Shown: positions 51,801 to 61,947 of the stretch, in pieces
Layout of the letters: the number at the start of each line of letters is the position of its first letter
Position numbering within the stretch: position 1 is the first letter of the stretch
Source of the DNA: Nannochloris sp. 'desiccata'
Lineage: Eukaryota; Chlorophyta; Trebouxiophyceae; Chlorellales; Chlorellaceae
Direction of reading: 5' to 3'
DNA: 64,000 nt
Assembly (NCBI GenBank): GCA_019044685.2
Contig: JAGTXX020000003.1
Location: 1,178,001 to 1,242,000, forward strand
The notes under the pieces: generated by a model
What the model was told of the DNA's origin: nothing
Databases searched by the model: none
What the model saw: the letters and a program-made list of their open reading frames with translations, nothing else
Made by a program: the position numbers and the translations under genes

Positions 51801-54545
51801 GCTTTAGATAGGCTTGAATCTGCTAGAATGCAAAATGCTGCTGCTGCTGCTGCAGGTGGACATCGTGGTGGTACTGGCCGCGGCCGAGGCGGTGCAGGCA
51901 CTGGTGGAGGTGCTGCTCGAACCGCTGCAGGAAATGTTGTTTATTTAGATGATGATTCTGAAGAACCTGATATTCTTAGCTCTGAAGATGAGTATGATGA
52001 AGACTTTGATGAAGAAGAAGCTACTCCTGGTGGTGGAAATCGTCGAGCTCAAAGCACAAGGCTTCGTAGAGAGCAGCAACCTGCCCGTCATTCTACTAGA
52101 ATACTGAGCCAACGCGGTGGTAGTCAACAGACACAAACACAGGTTGGTGCTAGCCGTTCTCGCCGTATGAATGCTCAAGAATTACGAGATCGTCAACGGG
52201 AAGAAAGAGAGGAAAGACATCGACGACGCCACGAAGCTCACATGGCATCTGTAGAACAGCAACGCCGCCGTCGGGAACGCCATGCCCGAGCTGCTGGTGC
52301 AAGTGGTCGTAGTACTCGCGCTGCAGCACGTAATACACGCGCAGGTAATAGAGAAGATGAATTCCTGGTTGGCGATTCAAGTGAGGACGATGGTGGTGGT
52401 GGTCAAGACGATCTTGGTGATGAAGAAGAAGAAGTAGACGTGTATGAAATAGAGGAGGAGGATGAAGATTATTCTCATGATGAGGATTATCTTATGCGTG
52501 GAAACGGTGGCGGTCGCGGTGGGGTTCACTCAGAAGAGGAGGAGGAGTATATAGATACAGAAGACGAGGAAGAAACTGGTGGTGGTGGTGGTGGTAATGC
52601 AAGAAGAAGGAAACGTGGTAGGAGAGGTGGTGGTGAAGCAGCAGCTGGACAGCGTGATTCTAAACGTCTTCGTGGTGAAGGGAACGCTAGAAATAATGGC
52701 GGTGCTGCTTCAGGTGGTGGTGCTGGCTCCTCACGCCCTCGGCCGTCGACGGCGGCCGCTCCCCGTGCCTCCAGTTCCTACGCTTGGCTCGCTGGAGCTG
52801 AATACCGACCTGGTTTCTACGTTCCTCAAGCTGGAGACGACGTCATTTATCTTCGTGAAGGACACGCTGCAGTTCTCACTGCTACAAGCGATAAGAGAGT
52901 ACCTCCATGGCAATCAATGCACCGAGGCCGTCTCATGCGGCCAGCAGAGCCCTGCGCGATCACTTCTGTCCATTACAGCTTAGCGCAAGATGGTACGGAA
53001 GCTACTGCAGTACAGGCATGTCTTGAATTAACCGACCCTGCCTCTCCATTACGTGGCCAGTCATTTACAGTGGATGTATTGCCGCCGTCCTCAGGGCAAG
53101 CTGAATTTGTTATTTTGAAATCCCGTTTTGAGCAAGCGGTAGCCACTCCGTGGGCTTTAGGTGACCGGTGTGTCTCATATTGGCAAACAGGCTCCACTGC
53201 AGGTGCTGATGGAGCTGGCGGGGAGTGGTGGAGCGGTACTATCGTTGCTGATACGCGTGAACAGGGGCCTACAGGCGTGGCTGCTGATACTTATGGATGT
53301 GGCGGTTTGTGGGAGCGTTGGCAGATCAAATGGCAAGGAACTATTGACAGCTCTGGAAATTTAGTTGTTCAAGAAGGAAATACCAATACGGGTAATGATC
53401 CTGGTTATATTGGTGGTGATGGAGGTGAAGGACGAATAGCTGGACCAGGGCCGTCTACTGCTGAGGGTGCTGGTGCTGAACAAGATCCTGAATCCTCCGG
53501 CGCTGCTGCTGCTGCTGCTGCCGCCACGGATGTCGAAGAAGATATCTCCCGGCATTCTCCTTGGGAAATTTTCCTTTGGGAAACAATCCGTGATGCCCCC
53601 ATACCTCCAGGAACACCTTGCCTTGACAATTCTACCTGCACCCGTCTTGCTTCCGCTATAGAAATTGCTGCAGCACAAGATGCATGGACGATTTTCCAAG
53701 CGGCCCCTGAATGGAACGAGGCCTACCGGTCTTTAAGTGGCCGCCAAGAGTACTACAACCGCCGTATTCCTCTCCCTTTAGGCTTAATGGACATCGTCAC
53801 GAGGTTGCATTTGAGGTATTATCGACAGAAAGAAGCTTTACAGCATGATATTAGGACTATCTCGGACAATGCAGCTGTTTTTAATGGAAGTTCAAGCGAT
53901 ATTGCAATGGACGCCAGATCTCTGGCGAGGTATTTGTTGGCTGTGGTGGACGCTGAAGAGGTTGAAGAAGTAAACGTGGAGGAGTATTTAGCACATGAAG
54001 AAGGTGGTGGAGGTGGTGGTGGTGGTACCCGTGGAAATGGCGGCGATGGTGGTGGTCAAGATGGCTGGGATGTTCTGGAAGCGGAAGAAGAAGAAGAAGA
54101 AGAAGAAGAAGAGGATGAGGAAGAAATGGTTTTGGCGAGAGCTCGTAATAGAAGTCGCTCTGGTTCTCGTCGTCCTGCGTGGTATGAAGGCGCTGCTGCA
54201 TTCCATCAACCTGGACCTGACGAGAGAAGAAGAGCTCGTGGTAGTAAGAGACGCGGTGGTAGTCCTGTTGAAAATGTTGCAAGTGGGAGTGGGAGAAGAA
54301 GTGCTAGGGTTCCTCAAAGAGTTAATTATAGAGAGATGCTTGAAGATGGGGGTATACTCGATGAACGACCTGTGCGCGATACTACTGCTGCTGTTCCTCC
54401 TCAGCATATGTACTCAACAAGGCGTGCCCAGGCGGCAGATGAGGCTGCTGCGGTGGCAGCGGTGGAGGAGGCAGAGGCGGCTGATGCAGCTAGGCAGCGG
54501 CAAAGAATGACTATTAGATTAGGTCGCTTGAATGATTTGCAGTAG
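48833..54545 (+). CDS. BRWD/PHIP-type WD40-bromodomain chromatin protein
   Basis: Exons 48833-50467, 50621-51225 and 51410-54545 (GTACGT and GTAAGT donors) give 1791 residues. The N-terminus has the BRWD helical start (YFLIAHALSGGPFAHIGETL). WD40 repeats run through exons 1-2: HSSVAYCIMFDKTGSYIITG, DDRLVKVW, HDAEISDLSV, HSEAVTAIDFSP, GTVRVWDA, GSEDCCVYIW, GSKDGTVRIWRR and HTEAIHVLL. Exon 3 opens with the PHIP-type linker (QFLSTDYEPLLRDVHGNVVS), then acidic, Arg-rich low-complexity tracts, and a bromodomain at about 1455-1590 (IPLPLGLMDIVTRLHLRYYR, then SDNAAVFNGSSSD). Such proteins read acetylated or methylated histones and serve as DCAF substrate receptors. Triplet runs (GAA, GGT, GCT) are frequent. 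Confidence 0.92.
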
Positions 54546-54852
54546 ATAGGTATAAGGTATCTAGTTGTTTTATCTGATTGTAAATACACTCTCTATCCAT
54601 GCTGTAGGCAAGAGCGATTCGAATCTCTCTTAACTTGAAGCTGATGATTTGAAGATGATTTGAATAGGCGGTGGCGCATGCGAGGAGTTCATAGCTTCCG
54701 CAAATTCGGCATTCGGTGATCTCGTTGGCTCTCAAGAATCAAAATTTGAATTCTTATATGATCTCTGCATATGTGTCGTATACTGTATCCAGAAATGAAC
54801 AATATAATGGGCGGCGCTAGTACTTTGTGATCCAAAATTGGTTGAATGAGTA
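54546..54852. other. Intergenic, BRWD 3' region and receptor-kinase promoter
   Basis: 307 bases between two plus-strand genes; no feature recognised. Confidence 0.5.
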
Positions 54853-57800
54853 ATGCGAAATAAAGCAGTATCAGCATCCAGGTGGCGACACTATGGAACC
54901 GTAGTCGTGTGCTTGATTTTTGCTCAAACAGCTGCAGCTCAGGTTGAGTCCAATACGGCGCCTTTCAAGGCTCCTGCCCCACCTAACATTTGGAAGCAAG
55001 ATTCGATTGACGCGGCCCGAACACAATGGCTGGCTCAAGTAGAGTAAGTCTCCCCAACCTAAAGGTCCTTATACAAAGAACTAGATTTGAGCAAGTTGCA
55101 ACCTTTGCATTTAATTCTTCTTAAACACTATTTCAAAAAACATTTCTCTCTCGTCCCGCTTGCTGCAGCACCGCAGGCACCCCTTCTGTTGCTGCTACAG
55201 AGGCCGTCTCGATCCTCCGCATAGTCGGCGCTGATGCGGTTCCATTTACCCAAACGAAGCAGAAGATTGCAGGGCTTGCCTTTGATGATGTCATGCCTCC
55301 AGGTATTATCATGCCGTCTTTCTTGTCCTGTCTTTTGCTGCTGCGTTGATTACCTCTGGTTTTCTATTCTGACGGATTGGCTCGACTTATAAAATCATTA
55401 TATCAAATTCTCCACGATTTAAATTGCAGGTGGCATTGTAGAGTTTATTACTTTTCAAGAAGGGGCTCCAGAGTTTGACAATCCAGATCAGGTCTCTTTC
55501 GGAGAGCCCTACGTGGACATTGCTGCCATTCTATGGCAAATACCTCAAAAGGTCGTACCTGGAAAGCCCGTTCCGTGGGGCACTCAGTCTCAAGCAGTGC
55601 TGCTTTGGGGTGAGGCATTACAGCAACGGGGCTTGAACGTGAAAGTGAAAGTATTGAGTTTAAATGTTGCACAAACGACATTATCCCGTCAAATACAACT
55701 TTTTCCGCTTGAAGTAGTCCAAATATTAGTAGAGCTCGATCTTGAATACAGCAATACCAGTAACGATAAATTAATGACAGCAGCAGAAATAAATGCAACA
55801 ACAAGGACTACTAGTGGATTGACGCCAAATCAAACATGGGCAGTAACAGATGGCGCTGAAAAATATTTAAACGGATTTGCAACCTCGAATATAGAAGTGT
55901 CACAAGCTAATCAAGTAGTTCTAACGACTAAATATCCAGAAGTAGCTGCCAATTTACAGCCAGGCAAGGCTTTATTGGAATTACAGATATCGGTGTATGC
56001 ATGTCAAGAAGATGAATCTACAGGACTCTTAGAAGCGAAGCAACCACCAGAAAATTGTGAACTTGACGTAGCTAAGCGGACTTTAGATGCTTTCTTTAGA
56101 GATCCCAAAACACTAGCATCGTTCTCCCAAGTAGGCCTTGGTTGGGATAACACCATCATTGCCGCACAATATAGACACATCCCTCTTGCCGCCCTAAACC
56201 CTGCAGGGACTGCTAACAGTGGAGTTGTTAGCAGCAGTGAACAGTGGCTGCCATGGCATTTAGATATATTAGATCAACGCTCATTGCCCCTAGATGGAAA
56301 ATTCACCTCCACCGCCGATGGGACAGGCGTGAATATTTACGTCATCTCCTCAGGCATCCAAGCAGATCACCAAGAATTCGCACAAAAGAACTCCGATGGG
56401 ACGTTTAACACCGACATCTCACGTGTCAATGGTCTTTGGGGTGTTGACGGGATTGACCCGAAAACTGATTGCCCAGATGGCAGTTTGTGGTATTATTTTG
56501 GAACTTGGGCCGCTTCCATTATCGCCGGGTCTACCGTGGGGGTTGCTAAAAATGCAACTCTACATTCAGTGCGTATGAGAGAAACGTGTATACTTGATAA
56601 TAGAAACATTTGGAGTCCTGGTGCACTTCCCAGTGCGCTAGATGCTGTGTTGAGTACTTTTAAGAAGCCCGGGATTGTTGCCATTGACACATGGTGGTCG
56701 CCAAGTAGGCTAGCAGATGATGATGATGCTTTCATAGAAACTGAGATCGGTTGGCGATTACAGAAAGCAGCTGAATTGGATATTCCAATTTTTACCACCG
56801 CTGGGGTCGGTGTTACTTCTTCAACGCCTTGTGACAATATCTTTTCACAAGGCAAGTCGGTGATTAGAGTGTCGGGAATTGATTCGAGCCTCGGTGCAAG
56901 TATTACAGGGTCTACAAACTCAAATTGTATTGATATATGGGCACCTGGAGGTGGTCTTACTGCTGCGATTACTGGTGCATCTGCTAATAACAAAGATGAA
57001 TATACTTCTGTGGTGCCACGTGGCTTTGGTGGAGCGTGGCTTGTTGCAGGAATGGCCGCTCAATATTTGCAATTGCACCCAAACGCTACATTTTCTGAAC
57101 TGAAAAAAGCGTTACTAGATGCCAGTACGTTAGATGTTGTACAAAAGGCAGGGCCTGAGTCCAATAATGCATTAGCATTTACAAACTTGATGTCGCCACC
57201 AAATGGTGAGAGCGTTAACAGCGAAAGTAACGGCGGTGCCGTCAATGCTGCTGGTGATAATGAATCAAATGATGGTAACATTTCAACTGGTGCTATTGTT
57301 GGTATTGCTATTGCTGCATTGGTAGCAAGTATCGTAGCCATTGCTCTATTCATGACCTCGTCACGAAAGAAGAAAATGCACATCCTTGATGGAGATATGA
57401 GTGGTTCAGTTGGAAAACTTGGAGCATTCTTACACCAAGGCAATAGCGGCAGTAGTGGAACGAGTAGTATCGGTAAATATAATAAGAATAGTGGTAGTCA
57501 TGGTGGTGAAAATGGAGCAACTGCTGCAACTGCCACAGCCACACCAACCCCCTTGAACGCCCCAGCAAAGATTAAAAAACACGATTGGGAAATTAAGGAA
57601 GATCAAATTGAATACGTCCCTGGCCCCGATGGATCTTCAGAATACTGGGTGTTGGGTAGAGGTCGTTACGGAGAAGTTCGACGTGCACTTAAAGACGGAA
57701 TCCAGGAAGTAGCAGTAAAAACTTTACGACGTGATATTGATGCTCTAGGGGAGCTTCCTCATGATGCCTTTGCGCGAGAAATTGCTGTGATGCAATGGTT

Positions 57801-59151
57801 GAGTAGAGATGCTAACGTAGTACAATTTTTTGGAGCGTGTGTTCGCCCTGGCTCGATGTTGTTGGTTACAGAATTGATGGAAGGCGGCGATTTACGTGCC
57901 CGATTACGCCCTCACGCTTCTTCTTTAAAAAATAGGCAAGGCAGCGATCAAGGCAACAACAACGCAGGTTTCATAGATTCATCAGATTTTAAGTCGTGGG
58001 GATGGTACGGTAGAGGAAAAGGGGTCGCATTGGATGTTGCAAAAGGCCTCCACTTTCTTCATTCTCATGGGGTGGTTCATCGAGATATTAAATCTAAGAA
58101 TATTTTACTAGGTAGAGACGGCCGTGCAAAACTGGGCGACGTCGGCTTAGCCTATATTTCATTTTCGGAGACACCTGAAAATAGCGAGAAGAAAAAGAAG
58201 CGAAGAAATGGTATTAGTAGCAGTCAAGGCAGTAATGAGGATGATGGTTTTGTAGGAACCTTTGCATTTTCAGCTCCAGAGTTGATATTATGCGGTGCAT
58301 GCACCCCAAAAGCTGACGTGTACAGCTTTGGCGTCGTTCTTTGGGAAATTTTAACAGGAGAAGTCGCTCAACGCGGACATTTGCGACCTCCAATTGTCCC
58401 CGAAGAGTGTCCAGAAGGTGTCGTCGATGTGCTAAACGCGTGTCTCTCTGCTGATCCTGATGAAAGACCTTCTGCTAGAGAAGCGTATGAATTTTTACTT
58501 GCATGTCCTCCGTTTGAATCAAGCACTGGGTACGAATATCAGCAGCATTTGCATCAACAGCAATTGCAAGGGCAGGGGGTCTATTCGACGAGATTAAGTA
58601 ATGGGAGTACCACTCGTGGAGATATACTAGGAGGACCAGGAGGGTTTTTAACCTCTCCTCCATTACCCTCGCCACTAGTTTCAGCACTACCACCAGCTCA
58701 GCCAGGAACAACAGCAGGAGCAGCGGGGGGAGCAGCAGGCGCATTACCGCAGAAGCAACAGTGGGGAGGGGGAGATAGTCTTAGCCTTCCCTCCTTGCAC
58801 TCTGATTCTTTACCCAGTATTTCAACTGATTCACACGGCGGTGTAATCCGTAATTTTACTAACGCGCCTTTTGAAACTAAAACTGGTGGTGCTACGTATA
58901 ATGAAAATGAAACAAGCAAGAGTGGTGGTACCACTAGTCGTGGTGGTGGTGGTGGTAGTGTCGAGGATAGCCAAGCGTCGTCGTCTTCAGTTATGCGTTC
59001 TTTGGGGACTTTAACGCCTGGACTACGGTCTGTTGTACATCAAATTCGAAAGAGATTTAGTGGAGATGCTGCAGAAAATCAAGAAATATATAGAAACAGT
59101 GAAACAATTAACAATAATGACAAAATCAATACGTTGGCCACTGAAGTTTAA
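54853..59151 (+). CDS. Receptor-like protein: pseudo-subtilisin ectodomain, membrane helix, TKL-like kinase
   Basis: Exons 54853-55043, 55169-55302 and 55430-59151 splice in phase to 1348 residues. A signal peptide (VVVCLIFAQTAAAQ) and about 350 residues of unknown ectodomain come first. Residues about 385-655 follow proteinase K from end to end, but catalytic positions are changed: VNIYVISSGIQADHQEF (IDTG Asp to Ser, ~415), YYFGTWAASIIAG (GHGTH His to Phe), IFTTAGVGV (AAGN Asn to Val), RGFGGAWLVAGMAAQYL (GTSMA Ser lost). One membrane helix (GAIVGIAIAALVASIVAIAL, ~728-750) leads to an intact kinase domain (846-1136): GRGRYGEV, VAVK, HRDIKSKN, DVG in place of DFG, SAPEL, DVYSFGVVLWEILTG. The tail is Gly/Ser/Pro-rich. 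A pseudoprotease sensing domain signalling through the kinase is inferred. Confidence 0.85.
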
Positions 59152-59475
59152 AAATCTCCCAATTATTTAATCATCTGGGTTTTGCTGAGCCAATGCCCTG
59201 TAACTATTGAAAGTAGTTCCTTGAAGATTGATCAAGTTCTTCTTCTTCTTCATGAACTACTCAGTTAATTCAGCATCAGTGCGTGAACACTGGACCATTA
59301 GTATAGGTGTTTAAGAAGGCTCATTTGACTGAGCTGCTTCCTGAGAAGAAGAATGTTACATGGGTTATAGTTTGCAAGTTCACTCACTCGGCATTGCAAG
59401 AGTCCCGTCATAAATAGCAAGCAGTATGTAAAGCAGATAACAAGTGAAAAGACGGCCCAGAAGTAAGGCAGGATA

Positions 59476-60400
59476 TGACAACAACGGCAAAACAGCAACA
59501 ACATAAATTTCAACAAAGACGGCACAATCAAGTACATAACTTTTCTCACCACTGAAGACAAATATTTTCGAACACAACGGTTTGCAGCACTCGGGTCTAA
59601 AAAGGGCGTTGACTACTTGTCCTCAGATGTACCAGCGATTGAAGATGGGCCTTTAGAGAAACGCCGAGACAAAGCCCACATATTCTCCATCAAGCACCCG
59701 AAATGGCTGAGCTTATTTAGCGATGGCTATATCCACAGATATGGAACTGGTCCAGGCTCTCGGATAAATCCCTCTGAAGCCAGGAAATACGTCGAGTACC
59801 CTTCGCAACATTCTGAAGCCTGGTACTGCCAAATCAGCAAAATGGTTTGCAAGTCATATTTGGGACCAAGGCACAGACAAGAGTGCTCTCCGATTTTTGC
59901 TTGTAGGTTTACATGAAGCTGATGGCGCGTCAGCACCTAGTGGCCAGGAGAGATCGTATCGTCCCCATATATACACATCATGTGTATCGTTCAGAGACCA
60001 GATTCAGCTCCTCGTGCTGCGTACTGAACGAGCAACCAGAGTCCTTCTTATCACGGAAGAAGGCACCGAGAGTACTGTTAACTCAACCGGCCAAACGATC
60101 ACAACGAGACATGACAACTGGACCGTCACCTTCTCCCAGTCTTTGTCAAGTACAGAACCACGAGCACACAAGCTGACGAAATCAAAAAGATTTCTCACAC
60201 TGGTGACATTTACGTTCTTGAAGTGCCTGTAGGACATGGTATCTTTGTGCGCAAGGTTCCAGAAACTGGTGAAGTGACCAAGGCTGGAATGCCTTCTAGT
60301 GTGGGTCCTATTAGTTGCGAGGGTGACGGCCTTGACGAGCTGGTGGCGGTGCCAGGCGAATATGCATTTCAAAGAACTTACACTGGAAGAATTAAAACAG
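59476..60400 (+). pseudogene. Possible decayed or frameshifted gene of unknown family
   Basis: Three coding-looking stretches follow one another in different frames. First, 59476-59916 (INFNKDGTIKYITFLTTEDK, YLSSDVPAIEDGPLEKRRDK, FSIKHPKWLSLFSDGYIHRY). Second, from about 59830 in another frame (AKWFASHIWDQGTDKSALRF, LLVGLHEADGASAPSGQERS). Third, from about 60150 (TSTQADEIKKISHTGDIYVL, EVPVGHGIFVRKVPETGEVT) up to the GC-rich island. Each lacks its own ATG at the expected place, and the changes of frame have no clear splice signals. I do not recognise the family. An intron-rich functional gene is the alternative. Confidence 0.35.
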
Positions 60401-60578
60401 GGGGGCTGGGCCCCGGGATGTACTTGCGATCACTAACATCGAGTGCCCAGCCTCTCCCCTTCCGCGGCGGCCTCGGCGAGGCAAAGGCCCGCTCCGCGGG
60501 CCCCAGAGCAGCAAAGAGCGCCCCTGGGGGGGCCCTGGGGGCCCCGGCGCCGGGGGGCGTCCGCGCGCGTCCGCACGC
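60400..60578. other. GC-rich island
   Basis: About 180 bases of roughly three-quarters G+C, in runs of C and G (GGGGGGCCCTGGGGGCCCCG) with several short self-complementary blocks, in an otherwise AT-leaning window. Edges are sharp, at AAAACAGGGGG and CGCACGCAAAATTTAAG. It looks inserted; no target duplication or terminal repeat was evident by eye. Confidence 0.7.
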
Positions 60579-61536
60579 AAAATTTAAGCATCCGATACGG
60601 TGCACCACGGTGATGATCAATGTTTGCGGTTTAATGGTCAAAGTAGGGTTATTCAAGCGTGTCTGGGGAGTTTTAAACCTCGTATTTAAATACCTAGAAC
60701 GTGGATCCAGTCAAGCAGTCCTTTGTGGAATTTAGGATTCAAACTCACTTTCCTTTAATTTAAACATCCAACACCTGCCTAACAGAGTTGTCGCTAACAT
60801 AAATTATTGGGGGCTGAATATTCCGAGTTATTTACTGCTTCCAGTGTGTATATCTTTTTTCCGAAGCAGTCGATGATACTCATCGCCAGCTGGAGGACAA
60901 GGGTTTTTTTTTTTTGCCTCACCTACAAGGCTTAACAACCCCATTGCACTGGTTTTTTCCTAGTAATAGCTGCCTTAATGGTCAAAAATCGAAAATTATG
61001 GAAGAATTTTCTTGAAATAAACGCTTTATTATCTGCGGTGGTGCTGGTAGAGGGGCGGGCCACGGGACTGGTGGTTTTAGAACAACTGATTTCTATCGAA
61101 GTTGTTGCTGTTCATAGCTGCCAGCCGTGGTCAAGATCTGATTAAGAAATGGCTGGTTGTAATGGCGATGTATCCGGTTTAAGTTATAGCTGGGAGCTTT
61201 GTAGGTTAATAGTTAGAACTGAAGAGGACAAAAAAATGCCTATGCTCCAACTCAGAGATTATGGTGATACCCTTTTTTATTTGATGCTATTTAGTTCCTA
61301 AGCTTGTGGCTCTGGGGTGTTGTCGTAGCATGTATTTAAACGCCCAGTGTGCACTCCAAAAGGTAATCGCGGCCAGGAATGACGCGGTTGTAGCAATAAT
61401 TTCAGCAACAGCGATGTCGGTGGCGGTGGACAAGGTGGATGCAATGGAGGATGTTGTGATGTGATTGGTTATGTTATCTCCTTGCAGGTGGCCATTCGAC
61501 ACTGGCAATGTTTAATGTTTTTTTAATTCTCATCAA

Positions 61537-61602
61537 GGATTTGTGTGCGGCGCTGGCCAGCAAATTCCAGCTGCTGTGCTGGGGACACCAATGCACAAAT
61601 CC
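61537..61602. other. Imperfect 66-nt hairpin
   Basis: GGATTTGTG (61537-61545) pairs with CACAAATCC (61594-61602), and CCAGCA (61557-61562) pairs with TGCTGG (61577-61582), leaving a 14-base loop and an internal bulged region. The size and shape are like a small-RNA precursor or a short inverted-repeat element, but transcription is unknown. Confidence 0.5.
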
Positions 61603-61947
61603 CTGATATCTTTCGTAGTTAATAATGAAATACGCAATCTGGTTTTTTTCTTCTTACTCCTTAAACTGTGTAACAATGGACTCCATCGGATGCAGTAGAC
61701 TTATCGGCACTTAAACGACATGGAGCTCTCAGAGCTGCTGCTGAGTACATTGCAATTGTTTGAGGCACGCGAAGTGGTTGGGAAAGAAGACAAATTAAAT
61801 GATGCCTAGGAATGCCATTCATTTTTTTTAATGGTACCATCTTATGATATGCGTTTGTCCATTGAAGATAAAGAAGCGACAGTATGATTTAATCCTTGAT
61901 AAACTTTTGAAATAAATTCGATCCATTTTTGTAGTTGCCACAACACA

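Larger units (their letters stand above)
59152..61947. other. 2.8 kb gene-poor interval
   Basis: Longest stretch without a supported intact gene. It contains decayed coding fragments (59476-60400), a GC-rich island (60400-60578) and a hairpin (61537-61602), listed separately. A minus-strand frame at 59298-59577 is hydrophobic (FMLLLFCRCCHILPYFWAVF) and one at 61287-61508 has a possible helix (VAEIIATTASFLAAITFW), both lacking a convincing ATG; they could be exon remnants. Confidence 0.5.

Noticed and set aside
54600..54640. tRNA T-loop-like TTCGAAT
   Set aside because: The flanking five bases on each side do not pair and no acceptor or anticodon stem could be drawn.
60541..60600. ITS2/28S rRNA fragment, suggested by the GC-rich block followed by AATTTAAGCAT
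   Set aside because: Only about ten bases resemble the start of large-subunit rRNA and the following sequence does not continue it.
60378..60656. Minus-strand Pro/Arg-rich frame across the GC-rich block
   Set aside because: Stop codons are simply rare in such GC-rich sequence; no other sign of coding.
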